From Brachynemurus nebulosus (lineage: Eukaryota; Arthropoda; Insecta; Neuroptera; Myrmeleontidae), in contig JAPWDM010000020.1 of assembly GCA_035578155.1 (NCBI GenBank), forward strand, positions 8,345,269 to 8,409,268: 64,000 nucleotides of DNA. Direction: 5' to 3'. Shown in pieces: positions 23,284-37,355 of the stretch (positions within the stretch are counted from its first letter, which is position 1; every line of letters begins with the position of its first letter). The position numbers were made by a program, and so were the translations under genes. The notes under the pieces are model-generated. The model was not told where the DNA came from and ran no database searches. It saw nothing but the letters and a program-made list of their open reading frames with translations.

Positions 23284-23951
23284 GCCGCTGAAGATAGTAA
23301 ATTCTCAATAAAAAATTCTTTCGAATTTGTAAATAAAAAAAAATATACAACTTAATGATTCGAATGAAAAACTTTTTTCGTTAGATGTGAAAGCGCTTTT
23401 CAGTAATATTTCTATAAAATTAGCCATAGCGATCTTTAAAAAATAATGGCAAAAAAATTTAAAAATTTCACTGATATAAATAAAGATCTCTTTATTGAAG
23501 GGATCGAATTAATAGTTGACAATAATTTTTTCAAATTTCAAAATAAATTCTACAAACAACCTTTCGGTTGCGCCATGGGTAATAACCTGAGCCCTATACT
23601 TGCGTCTTACGTCATGGACTATTTGTGTACTATCTGTGTAGGGAAAATTAAAGAATGGAAACCAACATTTTTTTACAGATATGTTGATGACATCATTTCC
23701 TGTGCCCCAAACTCTCTAATAGATGACATTAAAAACATTTTCAATAACTACCATCCGGCTTTACAATTCACTATTGAATTGGAAGAAAATAACCAGATTG
23801 CGTTTCTGGATACTCTTATCAAGAAAGATAATGATAATAAATTATCAACGGTTTGGCACAGAAAATCAACTTACACAGATAGATTAATAGATTTTCATTG
23901 GAATTACGCACAATATATTAAAAATAACTTATAAGTTATTTTTAATTAATT

Positions 23952-24050
<99 letters not shown>

Positions 24051-24743
24051 TATATATTATGCAATATATATTCTTTAGAGCAGTTAATCTCAGCAGCATT
24101 AGAAATAGAAGGGTCGCTATAAATAATGCCGTTTCCATTCTTAAAAATAATAACTATCCAATGGGACTTATAAATTCTATAAAAGAGAAAGTCATACATG
24201 AAGTTTATAACACAATTGAGAAAGATCAAAATAAAGCAGATCCTAATGACACAATTAATAGTAACAAAAGAATTTGCCTTCCGTATAACTTTCTTACCAA
24301 AAAAATTAAAACTACCATCGAGAAAATGAGCAAAAATCGTATAACTTTTTCTTTTAATAGTAACAAACTAGGAAACACATACTCTGAAAAAAGATTAAGA
24401 GTTGAAAATAAGCAAAACCACAATGTTGTATCTAAAATAGAATGTTCTGACTGTAATTCAGCTTATTTTGGCCAAACTAGCAAAAAATTGAATAACAGAC
24501 TAACTCAACACAAATATGATTTAAAAAGACAAAAAGAATCAACGCTGAACACGCCATAACAAATAGCCATAGATTTGACTTTGAAAATGCAAAAATTCTT
24601 GATAAAGAAGGCAGTTACAGAAAAAGACTTCTAAGTGAAGGCTTCTTCATTAAACTCAATGGCAATAATTGCAACAAAAAAATTGAATCATTAGAACTGG
24701 ATAATGGTTATTTACCGATTCTTAATCGTTTAAAAAATTGCTA
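23284..24743 (+). pseudogene. Penelope-like retroelement: reverse transcriptase and GIY-YIG endonuclease, broken
   Basis: Reading through frame changes: an RT block with IKNSFEFV and SLDVKALFSNI (23,300-23,430), then QPFGCAMGNNLSP, the catalytic FYRYVDDI and FLDTLIKK to 23,934. A (TA)n tract at 23,955-24,056 splits the gene. After it come the linker and the endonuclease, with LPYNFLTKKIK and ECSDCNSAYFGQTSKKL, where the GIY and YIG motifs appear as AYFG with conserved QT and R-x-x-QH. The frame ends with LPILNRLKNC and TAA at 24,741-24,743. Frameshifts lie near 23,345, 23,445 and 24,537. The order RT then GIY-YIG is diagnostic of Penelope-like elements. No terminal repeats were identified, so only the coding part is delimited. 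Confidence 0.85.
23955..24056. repeat. (TA)n microsatellite inside the Penelope-like gene
   Basis: About 50 TA units between the RT-bearing frame and the linker/endonuclease frame. Confidence 0.95.
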
Positions 24744-25993
24744 ATTACAACAAAACATAATTAATGGTACATTCTAGTAAATATCATTACGTAAGATTTA
24801 CAATAAACAAAGTGTAACATTAAAACAAAGACAGCCAGTTTTATCCAGAAAGTCCAGATGTTCATTCATTACAAACAAGAGTTACTCAATCAATATCATT
24901 TTATTTTAAACAAAGGTCTTGAATAGTACCAAGACAATATCAACAAAATGAATTTTGTTTCTAATGTTCTGAATATTTTTCAACAATCAAATCATACAAT
25001 TAGTTTTTTCAGTTTTATTTAATTATTAACATATTTCTAGTGGAAATGTAAATTGACAAAAATTATATACTTTAATGTATAATTTTCTGATACTTTTTAT
25101 TAAGTTAACTCAATGCGAAAAATTGATTTTTGCATGGTGAGTACTATATATCTATAATTAAGTAATCTTTTAGATTATTGTTGTACATCTGTCTTATTTT
25201 ATTGGTTAGTCTGTCTTGTTTTAAATTACAAATAAACATTAATTCTATATAAACTTAATTCATTATTTCTGAGAATATAAAAGTAGCTTTCCAATTAAGA
25301 TTGTATGTTGTACATCTGTCTCATTTTCCTGTTTGGTTTGTCTTGTTTTAAATTACAAATAAACATTAATTCTACAAAGTCAATAATTTTCCACATAAAC
25401 TAAAATCATTGTTTCTAATAATATAAAAGTAGCATTCCAATTAAATTAGAAATCATTAACTAAATTTTAACTCTACTAGTTAATTATTAAATTTTCTTGA
25501 TTGTAATTAAACCCATTCTAGAAGGTAGCCTTTCCTAAAAAACAAACAAAATTGTAATTAATATAAGCTGACATTTATGTAAATTATTTCTAGAAATGTT
25601 TCTTTTTTATAAACAAATTTTTTCTTACTTTTAAAATTGTTAAAAAATGTTGTTATTGTTATATTGTAGATGTATGTTCTTGGAAATGGCGCCAACTGTG
25701 CCGAAATATATTGAACAACAAAATAAATTTCTCTTATGGAACTGTTGGAAAAAATTTTAATTTAATTTTTACACAAATCCTGTAATACTCATCACTTTGG
25801 GTAGCGGTCAAAACGAAAAAGAAAATTATTCTTCAATACAAAAAAGAAAAATCAAAACAACAAAAAGTTCCGCTATAAAGGTAGGAGTTACAAAAGGATT
25901 AATTTACCAAGGAAAAAACTATCAAGGAATAAGGTGATCAAAGAAATACGCGGAACCACTACTAAATTTGAATTTTGCCTCCTGGAACGCATT
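24744..25993. other. AT-rich DNA with a tandem duplication at about 25,170-25,455
   Basis: Two units share GTTGTACATCTGTCT, TTGTCTTGTTTTAAATTAC, AATAAACATTAATTCTA and AATATAAAAGTAGC. A lysine/arginine-rich frame at 25,800-26,030 is unassigned. No other gene is seen. Confidence 0.4.
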
Positions 25994-26031
25994 CGGTTAA
26001 TCGAGGTTCAGATAATCGATGCTCCACTGTA
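25994..26031 (-). mobile_element. Pogo/Tigger-type terminal repeat remnant
   Basis: The minus strand reads CAGTGGAGCATCGATTATCT followed by GAACCTCGATTAACCG, preceded by TA. This is the characteristic start of pogo/Tigger-type TIRs. I could not find its partner. Confidence 0.5.
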
Positions 26032-28199
26032 ATTATTTTATTACATACTTGTTTAGTATCCATGTGTTGGTATACATCTCTATTTAATATGTTGTTATTG
26101 TAATTTTTTATTATTACTTATGTATGTATTTCACAGCATGTGGTTTGTTGAAACAAAATATTCATTCATAATCACTAATTCACTAGAGAGAGAAAATATA
26201 ATTTAAAAAACTTAAATTGAAATGAGACAAATTTAAATGTCAAAAAAAAAATACGAATTCAAAGTTGAATGGGCGGAGTCTAAATTTTTAGTATAACTAA
26301 AGAATTCTGGATAACTATAGAATTCTGTAATTCCTGGTAAGAACTAAGTGAATAATGAAAGTCTTTTATAAAGGTATATAAATTTATTTTTGGATAATCT
26401 ACTTTATTTTGGATATAATTTAACATTTAATATTTGATGACGTCACATCTCTCTTATTTGAAGGGTATAATATAGTTGTAAGTTTTGGCTGTTGACAAAG
26501 AGTACTTGGCCGAATACTTACCACTATTCTAGATTATTATTATCAAAAACTTTATTTCCATTTTTCTCTAATTATATAGGATTTAGCCATATTAACATAA
26601 TAAATATACTTTTTTTATAATCATAATAAAAAAATTATATCATACTGAATTCTGAAAAGATTTATATCAGGCTTCATTAATAATCTTTATGTTACATACA
26701 ATTTTTGCATGGTAGTATTCAAGGGTTAAATAATTTTTATTTCTATTAAATTCATTGTTAAAACTATACACAATTCCAGGAAAATAAATGCAGTTTGAAC
26801 AAACAAACAGGCCGCTAAGAGAGAATGTATTTCTTAACATTTCTGAATTTTCTTCGTTCGTGTCTAGTGCTTGGTTTTAATTGAAAAGGAGTTTTGGAAG
26901 AAAAATTATCTAATGGAAGAAGTGTACGACAACTTTATCATTCATTTTCAAGATTCTTCTGATTCGGAACATATTACTGAAGAAGAGGAAGAAGAAGACG
27001 AAGGACCTAATATAGCCTAATGTAACCAACATTTGTGGTCCTAATACAGTCTAATCGAGAAATGTTGTTTTAACTACCGTTTTAATCTGAAATCAGATGG
27101 CAATAATGTGATCAAACTCGGTCCCTATAGTTAAATAGTTATTAAATATAATTAATAATGTGATATTTAACATGAAAATTTTTTTATTTTATATTATATT
27201 TATTAATATTTATGAAAAAGGACATGCATAAAAGAATTTTATCCACCACGACTTATATCCACCACGACTAAATTCAGTATAAATTTAATTTATTTTTTTT
27301 TAATTAAATCAACGAAATATTGAACGAATATAAATAATTAAATAAAATACTAAATTTGTAAATAATAAAATTATTTATTTATAGTAATTTAACTACTAGC
27401 GTAAACAAAACTGGTAAAACATGGTCATTAATAAACACCAATTTTATATTTGAAAAAACTAAATTCACCACGGTTCATATAATATTAATTTAAGTGTTAA
27501 TTTAAATTTATCTAATCAAGTCAGTGAAATATAACAAAAATTTGACGGAAAAAGTTAATAATGTAATTTACATTTATCTAATCAAGTCAGTGAAATATAA
27601 CAAAAATTTGACTAAAAAAATCAATAATGTTATGAATTTGTACATTTCTTTGGAAACAAATATTTGAATGTATTTATTTGTTGTAATTTCACCAAACTCA
27701 TACAAAATATTTCAGTTATAGCAACTTAAGGCAGTATATAGAATTTGCAGACATTTAGGTAAATACAGAGTAGGTAACTGACATAAGCAGTGTATGTTAC
27801 TAGACACAAATTTTTTATCCAGTTAAGATGACTCCATATCTTCAATCAAACTTGCTATATTATACTTTATTTTAGCTGTGTAAACCCGACTTCAGTTGAC
27901 AAATTTTTGTATGAAAGAGATAACTAAATTAAATTTTTATTGTAAAAATTATTTTTTATCCTTGTCATATCTTTTGAACAAAAATATTTTTTTAAAATTT
28001 TATTACCCTAATTTTTTTTAGCCATGGTCAAATTATAGTAGTAATGGCATGTTATAAAATTATGCTAATGGAGCCACATCGTACACACATTATTTACGGT
28101 TGGCTGCGAGTGTGAGTGTTTGTAAACATTTGTTTTGATTATGTTTAGCAAGATCATCCACCATACATAGCACTTGTTTAATGAAGTAAATAGTTTACA
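26032..28199. other. AT-rich DNA; minor repeats only
   Basis: Contains a tandem duplication with a 66-bp period (27,505-27,640, TCTAATCAAGTCAGTG in each unit) and CCACGACT repeats near 27,245. No supported gene apart from the short frame listed separately. Confidence 0.4.
26913..27020 (+). other. Short acidic frame, possible exon remnant
   Basis: ATG to TAA encodes 35 residues, beginning MEEVYDNFIIHF and followed by a Glu/Asp run. An acidic N-terminus like this occurs in several transposases, for example piggyBac-type, but nothing downstream supports one. It may be chance. Confidence 0.2.
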
Positions 28200-28505
28200 T
28201 AGGGTAAACCATATAATTATTGGACAGTTAAGAGAAATTTTCAAAACAAAGTACAGAAGAAGTACGTGTTACCTACAACTTTATTTTTAATGAAAAAATT
28301 CATACAGTTATTGGACAAAACTTAGGTATTGGACAAAAATTTCATTTATTGGGCAGCATTCTGACAATTATTGGACAAGTCATATCTCTATCAAATAAAT
28401 TTAAAAACCTAACTTCTTCTGTTCCGCTGTTTTCCTAACCATCTTCCCGGTCAATATTATTTAACAAAGTATTGGTCTCGTAAATATTTTCTTTGTTTTC
28501 TCCAC
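28200..28505 (-). other. 3' flank of the pogo-like element with TATTGGACA repeats
   Basis: Five blocks of the type (A)TTATTGGACA, or close variants, occur in about 170 bases. Subterminal repeats near a transposase gene are often transposase-binding sites, but no TIR was confirmed. Confidence 0.4.
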
Positions 28506-30540
28506 TCATAAAGTCATCTTCTTCTTTACTGTTACAACTGTTGCTTTTTGTAAACTATTGCGGTCACTATCACTCTCACTGTGTTTTCCAGATTTAAAGC
28601 AAATACGACATAAATATAAGTCAATTGATTCTTCATCAGGAATATGAATTCGATGATTCTTTGGAACGCAGCTCTTATGGCAGTTCTGTTGACATTCATC
28701 ACATTTGCCACACTGCACGGAAATTTTGCTATACTTGGGCTTATTCAGTTTTTTTTTTTTTTTTAATTTCTTCGCGTACTCTCTTCCGATTTTCCTTTTG
28801 ATTTTCCAATTATTGCTTTAGAATACGTTCCTGTTGCATCATGTCCTGATATTTTTTAGAAGTAATTGCAAAAGGGACTCTTTCGGCTTGCCTATTCCCT
28901 TTTCGTTGCGGATAAGATGGGTACACTAAATAATTATGGAACGCGTTATTTTTGATATCTATATCTTTATTTAATATTTGTGAATTTTCGGGATTTACTG
29001 GTTCATTATTTTCTGTAATTTCTGGCATATTGCCACAATCCACAAGTTCTGTACCATGTACACGGCCTTTATCCACTCCTTGATCAATTGTTCTTGCTCC
29101 AGATTATGTTGTTGTAAAGCTATGCTTTCAATGTTCATCTCATCTTGATTGTGTATAAAAATTTCTGATTGATTTTTTTCGTTAGGTTCTGTATCATCTT
29201 TAATTTCCGTATTTACTTCAAGGTCTTGTGTAAAGGGTTGATCTTTTGCAATATGCGTTGAAGGAAGTGGTATATCTTGCAGTATCCGTATTTTTTTAGC
29301 AGAGCCTTGATCCTCTTGCGGGGACGTCTTAAAGTGTTGCCACATACGGTAAAGATCCCAGAAGTGCTCATCATCATTGTCCTCTGCAATTTTGTTTATG
29401 CTCTCAAATTTATTTATTTTTTCAGGTCCCATGATTTTAGTAAAATCAGTGTATATCAGAATGCGTTTATCACTATCATCTTCAATCGTTTTTTCATTAT
29501 TATGACTTTCCCTTATAGATAAACACTTGGAATAATCCAGCGTATCACTGTTAAATGGATGCAGGCCACAATCTTTAAAGCCATTTATCAAATTTGAAAA
29601 CTTATCTGATTTGTCAATAACAGATTGCGGAATTGGGGCAAAATATTTTTTGTTTAAAATTTCTCTCGGATGCTCCATATACCACTGTCTTACACAACTG
29701 AACCAAATCGATTTAATTGGCTTAAATGCCAAGACGTCAGCAGGTTGCAAAATGCAAGTGGCATTCGGATACAACGCAATAATCTCTATTTGGAGTTGGT
29801 TACAGAGGTTACTCAGTTCTAAATTTAAGTTGGATTTGTGTCCATCTACAAAAGGATCACTGGGAACTTAAAATTATTTTCTATTAGGTGTGGGTGAAAA
29901 ATATTTGAGATGTATTCATAAAATGTTTCGGCTGTCATCCAGTCATTGTCGTTGCGTCCTATACGCAACGAAAATACGAAAAATTAACAGACATCGCTAT
30001 GTTTTTTGGTATTCGTTTATATGGTTATACAATCATAGGACAACATTTAGTTCAATTTGTAGAAAAAGAAAACATAACTGTTATGGTTTTCTTTGCCGAT
30101 CCCTGTTCTACGGTATAAACGTTTCTTGCATCTTTTAGGGCACATTTGGAAACCAGTTTCGTCTCCATGGTATACTCTAGATGAATCCTTGATGTCATCG
30201 CAGAAATGCCTGTAAAGGAATCAAATAAATGCCTACATAACACCTTTTCCCTTTCCGTAACGTATCGTTACTCCTTTTCTTACCTTTAACAAGCCGTCAC
30301 CCGGACGATTATTTCTTAATGGGTTTTCGCGGGGATTTTCAATCAGAAACTTCTGAAAAGTAGAAAAATGTCCTCCTTTTTACGCAGAAATCCTCTCTTC
30401 GCAACATTAATAATTCACCTAAGTAAAAGTTAATATTAATATAATTAACTTTAAAAACAGTCATATCTTTACTTACCTACTTAACTCTTCTTCTTCCGGT
30501 TTTGTCAAAACTGTAGGAGGGCCACAAGTTTCAGTTTAGC
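28506..30540 (-). pseudogene. Pogo-like DDE transposase with C-terminal PHD-like finger, broken
   Basis: From the 5' end on the minus strand: GPPTVLTKPEEEEL followed by a GTAAGT donor (about 30,540-30,475), AKRGFLRKKEDIF and ENPRENPLRNNRPG in the DNA-binding part, GDETGFQMCPK with the first catalytic Asp (about 30,150), FVDGHKS with the second (about 29,840), then NATCILQPADV, FKPIKS and NGFKDCGLHPFNSDTLDYS. The C-terminus (28,506-28,740) has CGKCDECQQNCHKSC and LCRICFKSG, a PHD-like Cys/His arrangement seen in some pogo relatives. Frameshifts near 30,340, 30,110 and 29,846 and stops near 28,800 make it non-functional. Family membership is secure, but the exact subfamily is not. Confidence 0.8.
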
Positions 30541-30646
30541 TGAACGATTAGTGAACATATCAATACTGCGTGTGTTGAAATGCAAACAAAAGTTTGTCAT
30601 ACGTAGTAGTGTCTCACAAGCACTCGATAATATTTGAAATTCGAAA

Positions 30647-31262
30647 TTGTTTAAACAATTGCAAGGAATTGTTATTTTTCAACCGGATAAATTTTTTTTA
30701 TATTATTTATTGAAATGCAAATAAAAAAGGTCCTATGACTTTTCATGATAAAGTTAATATTTTTAGAGATATTCGAAAAATCTTGATTTAGACAAATCTC
30801 GAACTTTTAAAAATTTATAGCTAAAAATATTAACTTTATCGTGAAAAGTCATAGGAACTTTTTTATTTGTATTTCAATAAAGAATATAAAAAAGAACTTA
30901 TCCGGTTGAAAAAATACTTAAAGGTAAGCGACGCATACTTCTGAGCGCGCGAAATTAACAATTTAAAAACAGGTATAAAAAATGAAATTTTTTTAAAATC
31001 TCTATTAAGAATATTATTAACTATTGCATAAAGAAGTAAAAAAAATATTATTTATATTTTATTTAATTTTTTTTAATATATTTTTTATAGGTCAAAAGTA
31101 CCCAAATTTGAGATTTTTCGAACCTTTAAAAATTCATATCTCTAAAAATATTAACTTTATCGTGAAAAGTCATAGGACCTTTTTTATTTGTATTTCAATA
31201 AAGAATATAAAAAATATTTGTCCGGTTGAAAAATAACAATTCCTTGCAATTGTTTAAACAAA
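30647..31262. mobile_element. 616-bp foldback element
   Basis: Ends are long inverted repeats starting TTGTTTAAACAATTGCAAGG and continuing through a shared block (AACCGGA, GGTCCTATGACTTTTC, AAAGTTAATATTTTTAGAGAT) of more than 130 bp. A third, diverged copy of part of the block lies near 30,790-30,900. No coding frame is supported. Confidence 0.75.
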
Positions 31263-32441
31263 TTCGGTTTAAACAATATGGCACGGAGTTGCGCCGTGAC
31301 AACATGCATTTATGTTATCAGTAGGGCAATTTGAAGAGGATCGCATAAAAAATTAAGGTTGAATAGTTTTCGGTACTCATTGCGCCGATTCCTCCTGGAC
31401 TATAAGCAGTTACGAAATGGTTGCAATATTGGATTTCTACGTACAAACATACTACCATAGGTTTGATGAGGTTTGAGCGGTATTTGTAGATAGGGGGGCT
31501 CAAAATTTTAAATAATATTTCAGTGTAATTTTTCTAATTTTTCAGAACACAAATGTATTATGTAAAAAATTCTAAACAGCTAAGAGTGTGATAATAACCT
31601 CTTATAAACAGGTGTACAGTGCCAATTATAAAATTCGTTATAAATTGTAATATTTCTTCAAATTAACTCTTACAATACAAAAAAAGAAGAATTTTGTCAT
31701 TTTGTCAATTTTTATTAAAAATAGATTCTTCGGTATCTAGTTACCTTTCGAGTAGTTAACTCATCATTAGATATAACACAATTGAAAACTGGAATGCTAG
31801 CTAGTTGCCGAATAATCTATTTTTAGTGAAGAAAATTACTCTCATATTTTGTAATATAGGTTTTTACAAAGTAAAGCTTTCAAGTGTTAATTATTTAAAT
31901 GTATATCAGTGGAGCTAGTCGATATGTCAGTAGAAATGAAAATAAAATTAAATCGTTTAACCACCTATTTGGAACTTGAAAATGTTATATATTGGATCAT
32001 ATATATTGAAAGATTCAAGAACTGAGATTATCAAAATATTATCTCAAGTTTTCACGACCAAAATAATAATTAAAAATATGAGATTATTTGCTTTATCACT
32101 CTTCATTAAAAACGTTCATAATATGACCACTGGTTGATTTTAGATTTTTAAACCATCACACTTGTGTTATAATATTAGGGGAACTGGAAAATAATTTTGT
32201 TTTTTTAAGTGAAAACTTCTATAGCCAAGATATGCATGAGAGTATGATGAAGTCTCTAATGAGAGAGTGTAACAAATTTTTAATGTGAAAGTATAATTAA
32301 ATCTGTAATATTTTCTTTGTAATGGTTCTAAAGCGAAATAGACGCTAGTGGATAGTTGATCATTGCTAAGTGATTAATATTTTATATTGTTCAAATTATA
32401 ATGTATCTGTTACTGTGTGAATGTTCGAAATGCAGTGTATC
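31263..32441. other. AT-rich DNA without recognisable gene
   Basis: No supported feature on either strand. Confidence 0.4.
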
Positions 32442-32445
32442 TTAA

Positions 32446-32708
32446 CCCTAGAACGACAAGGCTCTGTTATGGGACAAATTTAGCAAGTGAGTGTCATAAA
32501 TGACACCTATAATACACCGGTTCTAGTGTGTCAAATCGATATTTAATTGATGTGAATGTCAACGTCTATCTGTCTAGATGGTACTCAAATTTTTACCAAA
32601 AAAGAAACTTATTAGATTATTGTCAACTTCTACATTATCAAAAGTTACAGCGCTGAAACAAAAAACGTAGGTATCATGCATGACACCGACTTGTCGTTCT
32701 AGCACAGT
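32446..32708. mobile_element. piggyBac-type MITE
   Basis: TTAA (32,442-32,445) precedes CCCTAGAACGACAAG, and CTTGTCGTTCTAG near the other end is followed after a few bases by TTAA (32,709-32,712). GTGTCATAAATGACACC and GGTATCATGCATGACACC lie just inside the ends. TTAA targets and CCCTAG-type ends are typical of piggyBac. No transposase, about 263 bp. Confidence 0.75.
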
Positions 32709-32960
32709 TTAAATAATAGTGTATACTACGTATACCCAGTTTAATCACTCACTTTCGCTCTCTGTTCAAATATATATTTAGATCGTATAAACCCATCTCT
32801 TTTCCTTATCATTTGCCCTTGAATACTTCCAACACATAAAAAATCTATGCTGTGTACCTCTGAAACTCAAGCTTATGTGTAGGGTTATCCAAAAATAATT
32901 CAGTGTGATCGATTTTATTTTAATAAATAAATTGTAAATAAGTAAACTTAAGAATTTAAG

Positions 32961-32965
<5 letters not shown>

Positions 32966-33036
<71 letters not shown>
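32966..33036. repeat. (TA)n microsatellite
   Basis: Pure TA dinucleotides between AT-rich flanks with no element recognised around them. Confidence 0.95.
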
Positions 33037-33039
<3 letters not shown>

Positions 33040-34430
33040 AAAAAATATTATAATACAATTTATGCTATATGACATTATGTTGAAAATTATTTCAAATGTT
33101 AAAATTAAGTTATTATTATATTGAAAATTATTTTTCACCCATTTAAACCAGAATTATAATATTAGTTTATTAAAAATAAGAAAGGAATTTATTTAAAGAA
33201 ATTTTAATATTAAAAAAAATATCAGTTACAAGCAAACGTTCTGTTCGTTAGTACATTTCAAACTGTTCTAATCGTTCTAATCGTTCTAATTACATACACA
33301 TCACTGGACTTGCACTTTTCCACTTCGCTGCTACATTGTATGCGTCCCGAAACTGTTGATGCATTATTCAAACTGTTTCAACATTATAAAATAATCAAGT
33401 TGATACTTGAAGTGGATATATGCTGCATTCTGATGTAAGCTTTCATGAATTTTATGTTTTAAATCGCTATTTTTATTGAAAATGATGTTCTTATGTTAAA
33501 CTCAGAGTAAATTAAGAACAGATAGTGATAATCACTTATCTGTTTAGTAAAAATACATTTTCATCATTGTTTAACATAATCATTATTTTACCATAATAAT
33601 TATTGCAACCTATTCAATAGTCTTAAGTTTTTGGATTCTGAAACATAGTTAAGTAAATTAAAGTAACTTACTTTAAATATTAATTGAAAACATCAATGGA
33701 TGAATGTGTTGTGTAACATTTTTATAATTTTATAATAGAAGTGTTTGAAAGTTTTTATTTACATACATATACTTCTCATGCAATAGTACGTGTTTATTAT
33801 TGAATTTATACAAAACTATTGGACGTAATCAAACCAAATTTTAATATAACATGATACTTTAGCATTAAATTTAGCCTATTATTTAGGATATTTAAAAATT
33901 TTACAAAATATGAATTTTGTAAAAAAATATCATAACACCCTCATCCACTCAAGTCTTCAATTGTCTAATAAAAAATCGGCAGCAGAATAAAACGACTGAT
34001 TAGTGGGAAACATTTTTTTTTGAATTTGATGACATTATGAAGTTTACTAAAATTTTTCAGTGCTTCAGAAATTGCAAGTATAATGGTAGAATGATGAATT
34101 TGTTCAGTATTATATATTACAAACTGAAATAGTTTTTCGGCTTTTGTTGCCATTTTTTTGAAATTCCTGTTAATAAATTTAGGAGTAAAGTAAATACGCA
34201 CTCTTATAAAAAAATGTTTTAAATATTCTATGGGGATCTTGTGAAAGATAACTATATTACAAGTTTGTCTAAATTTTAGACTCTAAAACAATTTTGTGAC
34301 ACATTTATGTGAATCAGGAGACGTTTTTCTCATTTTTATTAAAATTAAACACGAAGTAACAGCAGAAAAAGAGTTTTGTTGTAACAATCATATTTTCAAA
34401 TGAATTTGAATTTGTACCCCTTGGGCACTG
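33037..34430. other. AT-rich DNA without recognisable gene
   Basis: Contains a short GTTCTAATC triplication at about 33,270. A 78-codon minus-strand frame at 33,965-34,201 has no recognisable motif. Confidence 0.4.
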
Positions 34431-34439
34431 GCGGATCTC

Positions 34440-34718
34440 ATCTAAGACCTGTACCTATTTAAAATAGTTTAGCTTTCTAAGAGTAAAATAATTTTTAAAA
34501 TCGGTTGGGTAATTAGTTTTGGTATTTTTGGGGACCCAAGAACCCGAACGAATTTTGTGCAGCATAGTTGTATCCATCTAAAATAATTTAGTTCTCTAGC
34601 AGTGAGAAATTTTTTAGCATCGGTTCGATAGCTTATTACTGGCGTTTTCGGATCTGCAAGATCCCGGTGGACCTCATTAAAAAATCAGCTCGACCGTATA
34701 TTCTAGGTGGACTTTATG

Positions 34719-34798
<80 letters not shown>

Positions 34799-35900
34799 CT
34801 AAAATAGCTTAGCTCCCCAACAGTGAAAAAATTTTCAAAATCGGTCGGCTAGTTTATTTTTGACGCTTTTGGATCCGATGGACCCTAGCAGACTTTACAT
34901 AACGTAATCTATATTTATCTAAAATAGTTTAGCTCTGTAAGAGTGAAAAAATTTTCAAAATCGGTCGGTTAGTTTATTTTTACCACTTTTGAGTCCCATG
35001 GACCCTGGCGGACCCTAAATAACGTAATGTATGTCTATCTAAAATAGTTAGAAAACAGTGTAACAGTGAAAAAATTTTCAAAATCGGTCAGTTAGTTTAT
35101 TTTTGACACTTTTGGGTTCTATGGACCTTGGTGGACCTTACATAACGTAATTTATATTTATCTAAAATAGTTTAGCTCTGTAACAGTGAAAAAATTTTCA
35201 AAATCGGTCAGTTAGTTTATTTTTGACACTTCTGGATCCTATGGACTCTGGCAGACCTTACATAACGGAATCTATATTTATCTAAAACAGTTTAGCTCTG
35301 TAACAGAGAAAAAATTTTCAAAATCGATCAGGCAGTTTATTTTTGACACTTTTGGGTCCTATGGACCGAGGCGGACCTTACATAACGTAATCGATATCTA
35401 TCTAAAATAGTTTAGCTCTGTAACAGTGAAAAAATTTTCAAAATCGGTCAGTTAGTTTATTTTTGACACTTTTGGGTCCTGTGGACCCTGGCGGACCTTA
35501 CATAATGTATTCTAAATCTATCTAAAATAGTTTAGCTCTGTAACAGTGAAGAAATTTTTAAAATTGGTCGTTTAGTTTATTTTTTACAATTATGGGATCA
35601 GTAAATCCTGGCGAAACTCATACAAATCTAGTACTCTAACAGTAAGAAAAGGGTTCTAAGGATCTCATATAACTTATGGCAGTCCGTAAGCTTCTTGCGG
35701 ACATCATTTAATTAATTAATTCAAATACTTTAACTTACTAACTGTGAAAAAATTTTTAAAATCGATTGGTTAATTAATTTCTGGCCTTTTTAGGTCCCGA
35801 AAACCTTGACCTCACATAAAATACCTTAAATCCATTTGAAATGGTTTAATTTTTTAACATTATTAATTATTAGTGAAAAAATTTTCAAAATCAATTCAAA
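34440..35900 (+). repeat. Satellite with a 120-bp unit, about 11-12 copies
   Basis: Units share CTAAAATAGTTTAGCTCTG, GTGAAAAAATTTTCAAAATC, GGTYRGTTAGTTTATTTTT and TATGGACCYTGGCGGACC. The spacing is exactly 120 bp for five successive units and 123 bp for one. Edge units are diverged. A (TA)n tract at 34,719-34,794 sits in the TATATCTATC part of one unit. Confidence 0.9.
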
Positions 35901-36399
35901 ATATTTTTCCGTACATACATATGTACATTATACATATTTTGTTTTGTTTCATATATTTAATAATATTATATCATAACATTATCTTCAATTTCTTGTTTAC
36001 TTAAAAATTCAATAAAAAAAAAAAAAAAATTCTTCATTACATTAGCTTAGAAAATCTATTTAATTTACATTTTTTAACATGGGATAGAACCATGCTAATT
36101 ATAATGCAATAAATGAGAAACAAAACTCTATACATGTATGTGTGTTATATCACATATATGTGAATAGTTTTCACTTGTTCTCACAAAATTCTTTAATAAA
36201 AAAGTGAAATATTTTTATACTTAATAAAGAACTGAGATATAAATATAAATTACTTATTAGACTAACAAAGAAAGAATAAAAGTGAAAATTTACATTTTCT
36301 CGAAAAGTACTTAAAATAGAAAGAAAATTATAAGAATATTTTCTTCATAATTTTTTTTTCCTTTTTAACGATGTAAAAATTGAACTGCCTTATGATAGG
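35901..36399. other. AT-rich DNA without recognisable gene
   Basis: No supported feature. Confidence 0.4.
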
Positions 36400-36985
<586 letters not shown>

Positions 36986-37271
36986 CCTGTTGTTGTTATA
37001 CAAAAAATTGTTAAAATTATTAAAGCTAAACTAATAGTCATTTTACACTGGAGACTGTTGAAAGACTGAAAACGCGTTGGTTAGACCTTTATTTAATATT
37101 TAGCTAATATTTATTTGCACCATGTACACCCCGTATACGGCACACTGTATACTTAATAATTTTATTAATAAAAAATTGTTGCAATTATAATACATATAAA
37201 AAGTATTATAGGTTTATGTAAGTTGTTTTTGAATTGATATAATTTCGCCTGTTTTTTCAATAACAACTAAA
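36986..37271. other. AT-rich DNA without recognisable gene
   Basis: No supported feature. Confidence 0.35.
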
Positions 37272-37355
37272 CAGTAGAACCTCTGTTAAACGGACAGCAG
37301 TGTCTCGCTAAAATTTGTCCGGTTAAAAAAGGTGCCCGCTTAACAAGGGTAGAGT
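37272..37355 (+). mobile_element. Pogo/Tigger-type terminal remnant
   Basis: CAGTAGAACCTCTGTTAAAC followed by GGACAGCAG and TTGTCCGGTTAAAAAAGG is typical of pogo/Tigger ends. No partner end was found, so it is a remnant. Confidence 0.45.

Noticed and set aside
34440..35900. Possible CRISPR-like array
   Set aside because: Whole 120-bp units repeat with no short repeat/spacer pattern, in a eukaryotic setting. It is a satellite.
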